A DNA stretch of 56,046 bases from an uncultured Muribaculaceae bacterium (GTDB lineage Bacteria > Bacteroidota > Bacteroidia > Bacteroidales > Muribaculaceae), in assembly GCA_947176745.1 (NCBI GenBank), contig CAMWRV010000012.1, positions 1 through 56,046 on the forward strand, read 5' to 3'. The position numbers and the translations under genes are program-made. The notes under the pieces are model-generated. The model searched no databases and had not been told where the DNA came from. It worked only from the letters and a program-made list of their open reading frames with translations. Positions 6,914 through 18,300 of the stretch are shown here, in pieces (within the stretch, counting starts at the first letter, position 1; each line of letters begins with the position of its first letter).

Positions 6914-9900
6914 ATGAAAAAATTCTCAAGATTCGCGGCGGCCTGCGGACTCGCTGCCGCCGCGATGACTGCGAACGCCGAGACATTCAACGGCGTCCGC
7001 TCGGATTTCCGCGACGAGACCATCTACTTCGCGATGACCACTCGCTTCTACGACGGAGATCCGACCAACAACGTCTGCTCCTGGGACAAGGGAGACGTGC
7101 AGATCTCGAAAAACGACCCCGACTGGCGCGGTGACTTCGCGGGTCTGATCGAAAAACTCGACTACATCAAGGCTCTCGGCTTCACTGCCATCTGGATCAC
7201 TCCGGTGGTGCAGAACGCATCGGGCGAGGACTATCACGGCTACCACGCCATGGACTTCACCTCGGTCGACCTGCGCTACGAGAGCCGCAAGGAATGGGGT
7301 GCGTCGGAAGATGTGAAATTCCAGGATCTCATTGATGCCGCACACGCCAAGGGGATCAAGATCATACTCGACATCGTGCTCCAGCACACGAGCAACTTCG
7401 GCGAGGTGAACCTCAACCCGCTCTTCATCCGCGACCAGAACATCCGCAACCAGGCCACACCCGCCGGCGCGCTGATACCCAACTACGACCGTCTCAGCTC
7501 AGGATATTTCGACCAGGGGGGTGAGGCGCAGTATGCCGAGCGCTGGGTTTACTTCAAGAACGACGAGCCCAACAACTACTACCACCACTACGGTACCGGC
7601 TGGAACTGGGACCTCCCCAACCGCTGGTGGGGACAGATCGCCGGCGACTGCGTCGACCTCAACACCGAGAACGACTACGTGGCGCAGTATATCGTTGACT
7701 GCTACGGCAAGTTCATCGAGATGGGCGTAGACGGCTTCCGCATCGACACATCGGGACACATCGCCCCGCTGACATTCAACAAGCAGTTTATCCCGCAGTT
7801 CATCGCCCTGGGCGAGAAATACAAGAGCAAGCGACTCAACGGCTGCCCGTTCTATATGTTCGGCGAGGTCTGCCAGCGCTTTCAGGGCAGTGTGGTATAC
7901 CGCGACCAGCCCAACCTGTCGAGCTACTTCTACACATGGAAGTCAGACCAGAGCCTTCTCGACCAGTATGACGGCAACGCCGAGTGGTGGCGCCAGCAGA
8001 CGCTCCCCGAAGGCCACGACACTCCCGTCGGCCCGATGGCGATATGCGAGCAGGACACACAGGACAAGCCCCGCAGCGAGAACGCATGGCTCAAGAACGG
8101 CCAGTGGCACGAGCCTGACTACTCGCAGTCGTCGGGCTTCAACGTGATCGACTTCCCGATGCACTACAGCTTCAGCAGCGCCGGATCGGCCATAGCATAC
8201 GCCGGCCAGGACAACTACTACAACGACGCGTCGTACAACGTGGTGTATGTAGACTCGCACGACTACGGCCCGGGCCCGAACGACGACACCCGCTTCAACG
8301 GCGGCACCGCACAGTGGGCCGAGAACCTCTCGCTGATGTTCACCTTCCGCGGCATACCCTGCATCTACTACGGCTCGGAGGTAGAGTTCAAGGCCGGTCT
8401 GCCCATCGACGTCGGCGGCGATAATAACAAGACCCCGCGCTCGCAGTCTGGCCGCGCATACTTCGGCGAATACCTCAAAGGCACTGTCAGCGCCTCCGAC
8501 TTCTGCCAGTACACAGCCACAGGCAACGTGGCGCAGACCCTCAACGCCGACCTGGCGCAGCACATCATCCGCCTCAACCAGATCCGCGCCGCAGTGCCCG
8601 CGCTCCGCAAGGGACAGTACACCTTCGACGGCTGTAAAGCCAACGGCGGCTGGGCATACAAACGCGCATACAAAGATGAATCATACGCTCTCGTGGCCCT
8701 CAACGGCGGCGCCACATTCAGCGACGTTCCCGCAGGAACATACACCGACATCGTGACAGGCGAGACCTATCAGGGAGGCGGCACGATCACCGTCAGCGCG
8801 CCCGCCACTCAGGGTCAGCTCCGCGTGCTTGTAAAAGACTGGACAGGCGGTAAAGTCGGCGAAGACGGCAAGTTCATCTACACCACATCGCCCGTCGACA
8901 AGGGGGGCAAAGTGGAATTTGACGATCCCGGCGCGACACAGTACTACACAGCCGATGACGTGATCGGACGTCCGTCAGTGAAATTCTCGCCCGCAGGCGG
9001 TTCGTTCAAGACCGAGACCCTCACCGTAACCGCAACTCTCAGCGAATCCGCCACGACAGGCTGGTTCCAGGTAGCCGGCGGCACACGCGTCAGCCTCAGC
9101 GCCGGACAGTCGGAAAACTTCACCGTCGGCAACGGCATGGAATATGGCCAGTCGGTGACAGTGACATGGGGCGCCGATGACCAGACAGGCTCTGTGACCT
9201 ACACCAAGTTAGACCCCAACGCCGTGATCACCATCTACGTGACAGGCAAGGACGGCGCCGACATCTCGGGCACCAACCTCCACGCATGGCAGGGAGAGGT
9301 GAACCTCACCGGCTCATGGCCCGGAAAGGCCATGACCGAGACAGCCGAGGTCGACGGCCGCACATTCTACTACCACACCCTCGACACCTCCGACCCGGTA
9401 AGCATCATCTTCAACCGCAACGGTGCGCAGACAGGCAACCTGACCGGCATATCGGAAGACGCTTACTACGAATACGACGGTGCCAGTGTGGCGACAAAAC
9501 TCAGCATCACTCCCGGCCCGAAAGCGCCTTCGATCAGCGCAAGCCCCGCCGACGGCACCACATTCACCGAATCGGTGACAGTGACACTGACCGCATCGCC
9601 CGCCGCCGACATCTACTACACGCTCGACGGCACCCCCGCATCGGCATCGAGCCGCAAATACAACGGCCCGATCACTCTGACCGAGACAGGCACGATCAAC
9701 GCCTACGCCGCCAACGAGGTCGGCGAGACCCGCAAGTCGTTCACCTACACCAAGACCGACGCTCCCGAACCCGGCGAATTCCATGCCTACTTCTACAACA
9801 GCAGCAACTGGCCGAGCGTGAACGCATACTGCTGGGATGACAAACACACCGGCAGCAACGCCTTCACCGGCGCATGGCCAGGCAAGAAGATCACCGAGAC

Positions 9901-10273
9901 TGTGATATGGCAGGGCAAGACGCTCTACCACTACCACTTCCTCCCGGAAGGCGACCTGGTGAACCCCAAGATCATCTTCAACGGCAACGGCCAGACCGCC
10001 GACCTCGACTTCGTCAACAACCAGATCTATGACGCAGCGGGCAACAACCTCGGCATCTACTCGGCCACCGGCATCGACAACATGGAGGCAGCCGCCGGCA
10101 TCCGCGTCTACGCACAGGGGGGCAGACTCACAGTCTACTCCGAAAGCGACTGCACGGTGCAGGCAGTGAAGATCGACGGCACAGTGACAGTTCTCCCCGT
10201 CACAGCAGGCTACAACTACTATGAGCTCGCCAAGGGCTTCTATATCGTGGCAGGCACAAAAGTTGTGATCTGA
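6914..10273 (+). CDS. Secreted multidomain GH13 alpha-amylase with starch-binding modules and sorting tail
   Basis: Endo-acting alpha-1,4-glucan hydrolase of 1119 residues, exported and probably held at the cell surface. Signal peptide 1-22. The GH13 barrel covers about 30-560, with catalytic D278 (DGFRIDTSGH), E318 (MFGEV) and the HD pair at 449-450 (VDSHDYG). A beta-sandwich follows to about 640. Two similar CBM26-like modules (about 745-840 and 935-1040, each with W..G.W/AWPGK and a FN.NG.QT motif) flank a chitobiase-type bacterial-Ig module (about 855-930, IYYTLDGTPAS). The last 60 residues end GFYIVAGTKVVI, like T9SS sorting domains. PorU/PorV genes lie downstream in this window. A second amylase follows. 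Confidence 0.93.
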   Translation: MKKFSRFAAACGLAAAAMTANAETFNGVRSDFRDETIYFAMTTRFYDGDPTNNVCSWDKGDVQISKNDPDWRGDFAGLIEKLDYIKALGFTAIWITPVVQNASGEDYHGYHAMDFTSVDLRYESRKEWGASEDVKFQDLIDAAHAKGIKIILDIVLQHTSNFGEVNLNPLFIRDQNIRNQATPAGALIPNYDRLSSGYFDQGGEAQYAERWVYFKNDEPNNYYHHYGTGWNWDLPNRWWGQIAGDCVDLNTENDYVAQYIVDCYGKFIEMGVDGFRIDTSGHIAPLTFNKQFIPQFIALGEKYKSKRLNGCPFYMFGEVCQRFQGSVVYRDQPNLSSYFYTWKSDQSLLDQYDGNAEWWRQQTLPEGHDTPVGPMAICEQDTQDKPRSENAWLKNGQWHEPDYSQSSGFNVIDFPMHYSFSSAGSAIAYAGQDNYYNDASYNVVYVDSHDYGPGPNDDTRFNGGTAQWAENLSLMFTFRGIPCIYYGSEVEFKAGLPIDVGGDNNKTPRSQSGRAYFGEYLKGTVSASDFCQYTATGNVAQTLNADLAQHIIRLNQIRAAVPALRKGQYTFDGCKANGGWAYKRAYKDESYALVALNGGATFSDVPAGTYTDIVTGETYQGGGTITVSAPATQGQLRVLVKDWTGGKVGEDGKFIYTTSPVDKGGKVEFDDPGATQYYTADDVIGRPSVKFSPAGGSFKTETLTVTATLSESATTGWFQVAGGTRVSLSAGQSENFTVGNGMEYGQSVTVTWGADDQTGSVTYTKLDPNAVITIYVTGKDGADISGTNLHAWQGEVNLTGSWPGKAMTETAEVDGRTFYYHTLDTSDPVSIIFNRNGAQTGNLTGISEDAYYEYDGASVATKLSITPGPKAPSISASPADGTTFTESVTVTLTASPAADIYYTLDGTPASASSRKYNGPITLTETGTINAYAANEVGETRKSFTYTKTDAPEPGEFHAYFYNSSNWPSVNAYCWDDKHTGSNAFTGAWPGKKITETVIWQGKTLYHYHFLPEGDLVNPKIIFNGNGQTADLDFVNNQIYDAAGNNLGIYSATGIDNMEAAAGIRVYAQGGRLTVYSESDCTVQAVKIDGTVTVLPVTAGYNYYELAKGFYIVAGTKVVI

Positions 10274-10306
10274 CACCTCGACTGACACCGAAATTTGTCA
10301 AAATAA

Positions 10307-10348
10307 GCGGAGGCGCGTCTCTCAGACGCGCCTCCGCTGCATTTTTTT
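10307..10348 (+). terminator. Intrinsic terminator after the first amylase
   Basis: A perfect 14-bp stem, GCGGAGGCGCGTCT (10307-10320) with AGACGCGCCTCCGC (10324-10337), closed by a 3-nt loop and followed by TGCATTTTTTT. It separates the two amylase genes into different transcripts. Confidence 0.9.
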
Positions 10349-10459
10349 GACCCTAAAACTTCAACATATCAGCAAATTTGAGTAATTTTGCATGCGATAA
10401 CCTGACTGATGACACCCGACATCAGAGACAATACACAACCTGACTAACTCAACATATCC

Positions 10460-12268
10460 ATGAGAAAATCGATCTCACGAATTTATGTCGCGGCGCTGCT
10501 CGCCCTGACGGCATCGGCCGGCATGGACGCCTACGCCATCGGCTGGCCCGAAAACTACGAAGGCGTAATGCTCCAGGGATTCTACTGGGACTCATACGCC
10601 GACACAAAGTGGACAAAACTCGAATCGCAGGCCGACGAGCTGTCGAAATACTTCCGGCTCATCTGGGTGCCCAACTCCGGGCGATGCGGCTCAGGCAACA
10701 ACATGGGCTACATGCCGCAGTACTGGTTTACGAACCACAACTCGTCGTTCGGCACCGAGGCCGAACTGCTCTCGATGATCCAGACATACAAGGCCAAAGG
10801 CACAGGCTTCATAGCCGACTGCGTGATCAACCACCGCAACGGCGTGACCAACTGGACCGACTTCCCCACCGAGACATGGGACGGCAAGACATGGCACATC
10901 GGGCCGGAAGGAATCTGCTCGACCGACGAGGTGCGCAACGCCTCCGGCCAGGCCACTCCGACAGGCGCGCCCGACACGGGCGATGACTTCGACGGATGCC
11001 GCGACCTCGACCACACCAACGCCAACGTGCAGGACAACTGCCGAAACTACGTGAGATGCCTTCAGGAGAAATACGGCTACGCCGGAATGCGCTACGACAT
11101 GGTGAAAGGATATGGCGGCCAGTACACCGGAATATACAACCGCTACGCCGCCGTGGAGTATTCCGTAGGAGAATACTGGGACGCCAGCTATGACGCCGTG
11201 GCGGCATGGATCGAGGCGACAGGCCGTACGTCGGCAGCCTTCGACTTCCCCGGCAAATACGCCATCAACGATGCCTTCTCGTCGGGCGACATGACGAAAC
11301 TCGTGTGGAAAGCCAACGGCACCACCGACCAGCCCGCCGGCATGATACACTTCGGCTACCCGCGCTACTCGGTGACATTTGTCGACAACCACGACACATA
11401 TCGCGACGGATCGAAATTCAACGGCAACGTCGTGGCGGCCAACGCGTTCATACTCTTCAGCCCGGGCACACCCTGCGTGTTCCTCCCCCACTACACGGCC
11501 AACAAGGCCGCGATACAGCGTCTGATCGACATCCGCAACGCCGTCGGAATCCACAACATGTCGGCAGTGAAGGTGCTCCGCTCCGCACGCGACTGCTACA
11601 TGGCCGAGGTGACCGGATCGAAGGGAAAGGCCGTTATCAAAATCGGATCGGCGATGGTATCGCCCGACGGCTACACCAACGCTGACATCAAGGCGTCGGG
11701 CACCGACTACTGTGTCTGGACCACGACCGACGTCGGCGGCGGCAGCGCAGGAGGTGACGACGAAGACCCCGACATGCCTGAGAAATTCTACATAATCGGC
11801 GAGGCCGACGGCAACACGTGGGCAAGCGACACCGGAGTCGAGATGACAAAGAAAGGCACGGAATTCCACGCCGTGGTCGAGCTGAAAGGCACCGTCAGCG
11901 GCTACTTCTCGTTCGCCCGCTCGCTCGCCGCTACGTGGGACGCGCTCAACGTGAGCGGCAACCGCTATGCCCCCGCCACCGACACGCCGCTGACCGAGGG
12001 AGGCGGAGCGAAAGCCTTCTCCGAGGCCGGCAGCGACGCCAAGGCCTTCTACGCGCCCAACGGCAAGTACACGGTAGTGGTAGACTGGCCGGCACGCACA
12101 GCCCGCCTCGAATCGTCGTCCTGGACAGGCATAGATGACGTAGCCATTGACCAGACGGAAGGCGGCATGACAGTATACTATAACCTGCAGGGAGTGCGCG
12201 TAGTCAACCCGTCAAGCGGCATCTACATCAAGGTCACCGGCAGCAAGACCAGCAAAGTCAAGCTCTGA
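10460..12268 (+). CDS. Secreted GH13 alpha-amylase with SusE/F-like domain and sorting tail
   Basis: 602 residues. Signal peptide 1-26. The GH13 domain spans about 30-420, opening with GVMLQGFYWDSY as in alpha-amylases of the plant/bacterial AmyA type; catalytic D213 (GMRYDMV), E238 (SVGEYWD) and D312 (FVDNHDTYRD) are all present. A module at about 440-555 (EKFYIIGEADG) resembles the starch-binding domains of SusE/SusF outer-membrane lipoproteins. The C-terminal 45 residues (YYNLQGVRVVNPSSGIYIKV) resemble a T9SS sorting tail. It differs in domain set from the amylase upstream, so the two are not a simple duplication. A TAATTTTG -7 box lies at 10383-10390 but without a good -33 partner. Confidence 0.93.
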   Translation: MRKSISRIYVAALLALTASAGMDAYAIGWPENYEGVMLQGFYWDSYADTKWTKLESQADELSKYFRLIWVPNSGRCGSGNNMGYMPQYWFTNHNSSFGTEAELLSMIQTYKAKGTGFIADCVINHRNGVTNWTDFPTETWDGKTWHIGPEGICSTDEVRNASGQATPTGAPDTGDDFDGCRDLDHTNANVQDNCRNYVRCLQEKYGYAGMRYDMVKGYGGQYTGIYNRYAAVEYSVGEYWDASYDAVAAWIEATGRTSAAFDFPGKYAINDAFSSGDMTKLVWKANGTTDQPAGMIHFGYPRYSVTFVDNHDTYRDGSKFNGNVVAANAFILFSPGTPCVFLPHYTANKAAIQRLIDIRNAVGIHNMSAVKVLRSARDCYMAEVTGSKGKAVIKIGSAMVSPDGYTNADIKASGTDYCVWTTTDVGGGSAGGDDEDPDMPEKFYIIGEADGNTWASDTGVEMTKKGTEFHAVVELKGTVSGYFSFARSLAATWDALNVSGNRYAPATDTPLTEGGGAKAFSEAGSDAKAFYAPNGKYTVVVDWPARTARLESSSWTGIDDVAIDQTEGGMTVYYNLQGVRVVNPSSGIYIKVTGSKTSKVKL

Positions 12269-12280
12269 TCGCGCGTCCGC

Positions 12281-12323
12281 ACCGGGAGCGGCGGACCTCC
12301 GGGACGCCGACAGCAGCAAACCG
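12281..12323 (+). repeat. Dispersed intergenic repeat, copy B
   Basis: ACCGGGAGCGGCGGACC, then TCCGGGACGCCG, then ACAGCAGCAAACCG. It matches copy C (29893-29935) at all but a few positions and copy A (4014-4042) over its first 29 bases. It sits just after the amylase stop codon. Confidence 0.65.
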
Positions 12324-12357
12324 CAAGAGATCTTAAGGCGGAATCAGGGCGCGAAAC

Positions 12358-12388
12358 TTCGAAATGTGATTTTTTTATTGTAATTTTG
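12358..12388 (+). promoter_or_regulatory. Promoter of gltX-waaA
   Basis: TTCG (12358-12361), 19 bases, TAATTTTG (12381-12388). The -7 box is consensus and the -33 box matches 3 of 4. The predicted leader is about 30 nt and consists almost wholly of the 16-bp tandem duplication. Confidence 0.6.
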
Positions 12389-12391
12389 CAG

Positions 12392-12423
12392 AAAAATAAG
12401 ACTTCGAAAAAATAAGACTTCGA
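12392..12423 (+). repeat. Perfect 16-bp tandem duplication in the gltX leader
   Basis: AAAAATAAGACTTCGA occurs twice without a gap (12392-12407, 12408-12423), ending one base before the gltX ATG. Part of it (ACTTCGAAATG) also occurs upstream at 12356-12366. It is located in the transcribed leader. Confidence 0.9.
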
Positions 12424-12424
12424 A

Positions 12425-13945
12425 ATGGAACGCAAGGTAAGAGTAAGATTCGCGCCGTCACCCACCGGCCCCCTCCACATCGGGGGCGTGCGCACGGCCC
12501 TCTACAACTATATATTCGCCCGCAGCCACGGCGGCGACATGATTCTCCGAATTGAAGACACCGACAGCCGCCGCTTCGTGCCCGGCGCCGAGGAATACAT
12601 AAACGACTCGCTCGCCTGGCTCGGCATAAAGATCGACGAGGGCGTGCGCGAGGGTGGTGCCTTCGGCCCATACAAGCAGTCGGAACGCCGCGACATATAC
12701 CGCGAGCACGTGCGCGCGCTTCTCGACGCCGGCAAGGCATACATAGCCTTCGACACCCCCGAGGAACTCGACGCCGCACGCGCCGCCACCCCCAACTTCC
12801 AGTATGACGCCACGACTCGCGGCAACATGACCAACTCGCTCACACTCGGCAAGGAGGAGACCGAACGCCGCATCGCCGCAGGCGAGCAGTATGTGGTGCG
12901 GTTCCTGATCGAACCGGGACGCGAGGTCAAGGTCAACGACCTGATACGCGGCGAAGTGACCATCAACTCCTCGATACTCGACGACAAGGTGCTCTACAAA
13001 AGCGCCGACGACCTGCCGACATACCACCTCGCCAACATCGTGGACGACCACCTGATGGAGGTCTCGCACGTGATCCGCGGAGAGGAATGGCTCCCCTCCG
13101 CCCCGCTGCACGTGCTGCTTTACGAGGCGTTCGGATGGAGCGACACAATGCCCGAGTTCGCCCACCTGCCGCTGCTGCTCAAACCCGTCGGCAACGGCAA
13201 GCTCTCGAAGCGCGACGGCGACAAGCTCGGATTCCCCGTATTCCCGCTCGAATGGCATGACCCGGCTTCGGGAGAGGTTTCGGCCGGATACCGCGAGAAC
13301 GGCTACCTGCCCGAGGCAGTGGTCAACTTCCTCGCCCTGCTCGGCTGGAACCCGGGCGACGACTCCGAGATGATGGACATGGAGACCCTGATCGCCAAAT
13401 TCTCGCTCGCCCACTGCTCTCGCTCGGGCGCGAAGTTCGACTACAAGAAAGGACTCTGGTTCAACCACGAATACCTGCAGCTCACCCCCGACACTCAGCT
13501 CGCCGCCCTGCTCAGGCCGCTGCTTGAGGCCAAGGGGCTGACAGGCTTCACCGAGGAATACACCGCCCGCGCCGCCGGAATGGTGAAAGGACGCGCCAAC
13601 CTCATCGGCGACCTGCTCGAACAGGGCGACTTCTTCTTCGCCGCCCCCGAGACCTACGCCGAGAAAGATGTGCGCAAACGCTGGAGCGAAGACACCCCCC
13701 GCATCATGGAGGAGCTGATCGGCGTGCTCGAAGGCATAGACGACATGACATCGGCCAACGCCGAGAAGATCGTGCTCGGCTGGATCGAAGAGAAAGGCTA
13801 CCACCTGGGCAACGTGATGAACGCATTCCGCCTCGCCGTGGTCGGCGCATGCCGCGGACCGCACATGTTCGACATAACGGAACTGATGCCTAAAGAGGAA
13901 GTCATCGCACGCATCCGCCGGGCGATAGAGAAGATCAATGTATAA
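12425..13945 (+). CDS. gltX: Glutamyl-tRNA synthetase
   Basis: Charges tRNA-Glu with glutamate in the cytoplasm. It is a class I synthetase of 506 residues, the usual length. HIGH signature at [20 protein letters not shown] (H18); the KMSKS loop is KLSKRDGD (about 258), the lysine-serine-lysine core being kept as in other Bacteroidota. The anticodon-binding helical domain follows to the end. The start is set by the ATG directly after the tandem duplication. It overlaps waaA by 8 bases, so the two are co-translated. Confidence 0.97.
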   Translation: MERKVRVRFAPSPTGPLHIGGVRTALYNYIFARSHGGDMILRIEDTDSRRFVPGAEEYINDSLAWLGIKIDEGVREGGAFGPYKQSERRDIYREHVRALLDAGKAYIAFDTPEELDAARAATPNFQYDATTRGNMTNSLTLGKEETERRIAAGEQYVVRFLIEPGREVKVNDLIRGEVTINSSILDDKVLYKSADDLPTYHLANIVDDHLMEVSHVIRGEEWLPSAPLHVLLYEAFGWSDTMPEFAHLPLLLKPVGNGKLSKRDGDKLGFPVFPLEWHDPASGEVSAGYRENGYLPEAVVNFLALLGWNPGDDSEMMDMETLIAKFSLAHCSRSGAKFDYKKGLWFNHEYLQLTPDTQLAALLRPLLEAKGLTGFTEEYTARAAGMVKGRANLIGDLLEQGDFFFAAPETYAEKDVRKRWSEDTPRIMEELIGVLEGIDDMTSANAEKIVLGWIEEKGYHLGNVMNAFRLAVVGACRGPHMFDITELMPKEEVIARIRRAIEKINV

Positions 13946-15245
13946 GGACTTCAGAATAGTGGCCGAGGAGGCCAGCCGGCAGATACTCGAGGCCCCGCTC
14001 TACACGGCGGGAATCGCACTCTACAGATTCGGAGTCCGCGTGGCCGGACTCAGCAACCCCAAGGCGAGGAAACTCGACCGGGGCCAGCGCGACATATGGC
14101 GACGTCTCCGTGAGGGTATCGGCCCGGACGACCGCGTGATATGGGTGCACGCCGCCTCGCTCGGCGAGTTCGAGCAGGGGCGTCCGCTGATAGAGAAGAT
14201 TCGCTCGGAGCACCCGGAATACAAGATACTGCTCACCTTCTTCTCCCCCTCGGGCTACGAGGTGCGCAGCGGCTACGAGGGTGCCGACTGCGTGTGCTAC
14301 CTCCCCTTCGACACGCCGGCCCGCGTGAGAAGATTCATCGACATGGCCCACCCCGAGATGGCCATATTCGTGAAATACGAGATCTGGCGCAACTACCTTC
14401 ACGAGCTATATGAGCGCGGAATACCGGCATATCTGATCAGCGCGGCGTTCCGGCCCGACCAGCACTTCTTCCGCCACCGCGGGTCGTGGTACGGCATGTG
14501 GCTGCGCTGGTACCGCCGCATATTCGTGCAGGACGAACGGAGCCGCGAACTTCTCGAGAGCATACACATACACAACGCCGAGGTCTGCGGCGACACCCGC
14601 TTCGACCGCGTCACCCAGATCAAGGCGATGCAGAAAGAGATAGCCGAGTTGCAGGCGTTCACACGCCGCAGCGAGCCCGGGGCGCCCGCCGTGATGATGG
14701 CCGGCAGCAGCTGGCCCGCCGACGAGGAGATCTATGCCCGCTGGTTCGACTCCCACCCGGAGACGAAGCTCGTGATCGCACCCCATGAATTCGACCCGCA
14801 GCGACTCGACGCACTGAAGGCGCGGTTTGCCAACGGCACCGTGCTGCTGAGCGAGATGCGCCGCGACCCGCGTGCCGCCGAGGGGAAACAGGTGCTGGTG
14901 ATCGACTGCTTCGGACTGCTCTCGTCGGCCTACGCATACTGCGACGCGGCCTACGTGGGGGGAGGCTTCGGCGCAGGCCTTCACAACATCAACGAAGCCG
15001 CCGTCTACGACATACCCGTGATCTACGGCCCGAACAACCGCAAGTTCATCGAGGCCCGCGAGCTTGCCGCCTGCGGCGGCGGCGTGCAGGTGACGACCCG
15101 CGCCGAGTTCGAGAACGCCGCCGGAATACTGCTTCTTTCGGAAGAGGAACGCCGCCGACGGGGCATTCTCGCCGGACGCTACATCCGCTCCAAGACCGGT
15201 GCCACCGACCGCATATACGCGGCTCTCGGATTCGACGGAAAATGA
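13938..15245 (+). CDS. waaA: 3-deoxy-D-manno-octulosonic acid (Kdo) transferase
   Basis: Transfers Kdo from CMP-Kdo to lipid A precursor at the inner face of the inner membrane (GT30). 435 residues with an N-terminal hydrophobic anchor (about 16-38) and the conserved [15 protein letters not shown] segment, whose Glu77 is the likely catalytic base. It carries the donor-site region [20 protein letters not shown] near residue 345, where CMP-Kdo binds. The start ATG is inside ATGTATAA with the gltX stop. This is a core lipopolysaccharide gene; coupling to gltX looks incidental. Confidence 0.95.
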   Translation: MYKDFRIVAEEASRQILEAPLYTAGIALYRFGVRVAGLSNPKARKLDRGQRDIWRRLREGIGPDDRVIWVHAASLGEFEQGRPLIEKIRSEHPEYKILLTFFSPSGYEVRSGYEGADCVCYLPFDTPARVRRFIDMAHPEMAIFVKYEIWRNYLHELYERGIPAYLISAAFRPDQHFFRHRGSWYGMWLRWYRRIFVQDERSRELLESIHIHNAEVCGDTRFDRVTQIKAMQKEIAELQAFTRRSEPGAPAVMMAGSSWPADEEIYARWFDSHPETKLVIAPHEFDPQRLDALKARFANGTVLLSEMRRDPRAAEGKQVLVIDCFGLLSSAYAYCDAAYVGGGFGAGLHNINEAAVYDIPVIYGPNNRKFIEARELAACGGGVQVTTRAEFENAAGILLLSEEERRRRGILAGRYIRSKTGATDRIYAALGFDGK

Positions 15246-15366
15246 GACGCCGGCCCTACTCCCGGAACCACAATAAACCACGGCCCGAATCCGTTTATTT
15301 TCAAGACCACTCCGCGCCCGACAGCAGCGAGGAGAGAGGGATTCAAACCAAATCCGGGAGAAAAGG

Positions 15367-18300
15367 ATGAACAAGACAAGACAGACACTCATGGCCGCGG
15401 CAGCAGCAGCGGCGGCACTGCCGGCACTCACCGCCTCGGCACTGCCGACGGAGCACTACGCGTCAGGCTCTATAATGGCACAGGGGAAATGGGTCAAGAT
15501 AAAGACCTCGGGCGACGGCATGCACCTTGTGACCGACGCGCAGCTCCGCCAGATGGGCTTCACCAGCCCGCAGGACGTGCACGTGTTCGGCCTCGGAGGC
15601 CGTCACCTCGGCAACGCCCTCACCACCGACAACCATGACGACCTGCCCCTGCTGCCAAGCGTGAGGACATCGAAAGGAACGGTATTCTTCTCGGTCGGCA
15701 ACAACACATGGGCTGTAGGGAACGACACTCCCTACGCCCACACCATACACCCGTACTGCGACGAGACATATTACTTTCTGAGCGACGTGCCCGTGGCCGA
15801 CACTTCGGTCGGCAAAGCCGCGACATCGGCAGCACAGGCCGCCGACTGCCGCACGGTCTTCACCGAGCGCATGGTTCACGAGCAGGAGCTCGAGGCCGCA
15901 GGCCCCTCGGGATGCCAGATATATGGCGAAGACTTCCGCTCGAAAAAATCGCAGACATTCCGCTTCACCCTTCCCGACATGGCCGACGACAAGGCCACGG
16001 CCTTCGTGCGTTTCGCCGCCAAGGCCACCGGAGCATGCTCTCTGGCCTTCACCGCCAACGGCACGCAGCTTCCGGCCTCGAGCCGCGACAACATAACAGC
16101 CACCACCGACATGGCGATCTACTGCAAGATCAACGGCGGCTCGCTGTCGAAAGAGGGCACGATAAAGGAGATCGAGGGTCTCGACGGAAGCCTTGACCTC
16201 GGCATAGACTTCACCTACGGAGGAGTGCTCTTCACGGCGCGTCTCGACTATATCGAACTTTTCTACAACCGCAAGACAGCCCTCAGCCAGGGCTCGCTCC
16301 ACTTCTACGCCGACCTCGACGCCGGCGAGGGCTTCACCCTGTCGGGCTGCTCGGGCGAGACCGTAATCTGGGATGTCACCGATCCGGCGCGCCCGCTTGA
16401 GGTGGACTACACGCTGAGCGGCGACAAGGCTTCATTCACAGTGGCGCAGGGAGGCTACCGCGAGTTCGTGGCCTTCAACCCCGAGAGCGTGGCGCAGGGA
16501 GTCACCGTGACCGGCAACATCGCCAACCAGGACATTCACGGCATGGATACACCCGACATGGTGATCATCACCCTGCCCGAATACCGCGCGGGAGCCGAGC
16601 GTCTGGCCGCGCTTCACACCGAACACGACGGCATGCGCGTGGCCGTGCTCGACACCGACCCTGTCTACAACGAGTTCTCGGGCGGCAAGAGAGACGTCAT
16701 GGCGTTCCGCCGCCTGCTCAAGATGTGGTATGACCGCGGCGAGAGCGGCGACGGACACAAGCTGCAATACTGCATACTGATGGGGAAACCGCTGCACGAC
16801 AACAAGATGGTGTCGTCGACATCGAAGACCGCAGGGTTCACGCCCATGCCGATATGGCAGAGCTACAGCGGTCTGAGAGAATCGGAATCATACAGCACCG
16901 ACGACATAATAGCGATGCTCGACGACGTGACCGAATCAGGCTTCAACATGTCGCGCAGCTACATGCGCGTGGCCGTGGGCCGCTTCCCCGTGACCTCGGC
17001 TCAGGAATCGCTCGACATGGCCGCGAAGGTAGAGAAATACGTCAAGGAACCTGTCTACGGCCCGTGGCGCAACAAAGTGATGCTCATAGCCGACGACGAC
17101 GACAACGGGCAGCACTTCAACCAGGCGCAGAGCGTCTACGGTCTGCTCCGCTCTGCCGGCAACGGCTCGTCGTATCTCTACGACCGTCTCTATCTCGACT
17201 CCTACCCCCGCGTGATGACCGGCATCGGCGCAACATATCCGCAGGCCACAGAGCGGATGCTCCGCAACTACAACGACGGCGTGATGCTGACCGACTATAT
17301 CGGCCATGCCAGCGCCGTGGGCTGGGGGCACGAGCACCTGTGGGACTGGGAGAGCATCAAATCGATGGCCAACAAGAACCTTATGTTCATCTATGCCGCC
17401 ACATGCGGCTTCGCATACTGGGACGAGCCGACACAGAGCGGCGGCGAGCTGCTGATGCTCAACCCCGACGCCGGAGTGATCGGCATGATGGTCGCCACCC
17501 GCACCGTGCTCATCACCAACAACGGCCACCTCAACAACTTCACGATGAAGGAGATGTTCGCCCGCGACACCGACGGCACACCGCGCACATTCGGCGACGT
17601 CTACGTGCGCGGCAAAAACAACTACGTCGACTCCACCTCCGACAGCAACAAACTCCGCTACGCATTCATGGGCGATCCGGCGCTGCGGATTCCGGGCGGA
17701 AGCCTCAACGTGAAAGTATCGCGCATAAACGGAACCGAGACCGCCTCGCTCGAAGCCGGCAGCTACCCCGAACTCCCCGCCATGACCACCGTGACACTCG
17801 AAGGAGAGATCACCGACGACCGCGGCGAGGTCATGACAGATTTCAACGGCACCGTCAACCTGCAGCTCTATGACGCCGAAAGAATAATCACCACCCTCGG
17901 ACAGGGATCGAGCGGCGTAGTGAAGACATACAACGACCGCGACCGCCGCCTCGCCGCAGCCAACGCCGAGGTGAAGGGGGGCCGATGGCAGGCAGTGCTC
18001 CGCGTGCCCCCCGAGATCCAGGGCAACTACAGCCCGGCGCTGATCTCATGCTACGCCTGGAGCGACAGCGGCGTCGAGGCCAACGGCGCCTGCGAGAAAC
18101 TGTACGTGTACGGATACGACGACTCAGACGTGACCGATACCGAGGGACCCGAGATAGAATACTTCTACGTGAACAGTCCGGCCCTGACAGAGGGGGCGGT
18201 GATCAACTCAAGTCCGGTAGTGTTCGCGCGGCTCCGCGACGAGTCGGGCATCAACATATCGCAGTCGGGAATCGGCCACTCGCTTGTGCTGACCATCGAC

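Noticed and set aside
9314..10288. Long minus-strand frame under the first amylase
   Set aside because: Val/Cys/Gly-rich shadow translation; the plus frame has catalytic residues and defined domains.
10383..10390. Promoter for the second amylase
   Set aside because: The -7 box is good but the nearest TTTG is 33 bases upstream inside the terminator tail, so it is not listed as a full promoter.
10691..11869. 392-codon minus-strand frame under the second amylase
   Set aside because: Shadow of a coding strand with intact GH13 motifs; no motif of its own.
12269..12424. T-box or other tRNA-sensing leader before gltX
   Set aside because: The predicted leader is only about 30 nt and is a tandem duplication; T-boxes need much more and are rare in this phylum.
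12458..13864. 468-codon minus-strand frame under gltX
   Set aside because: Antisense shadow; gltX motifs are complete on the plus strand.
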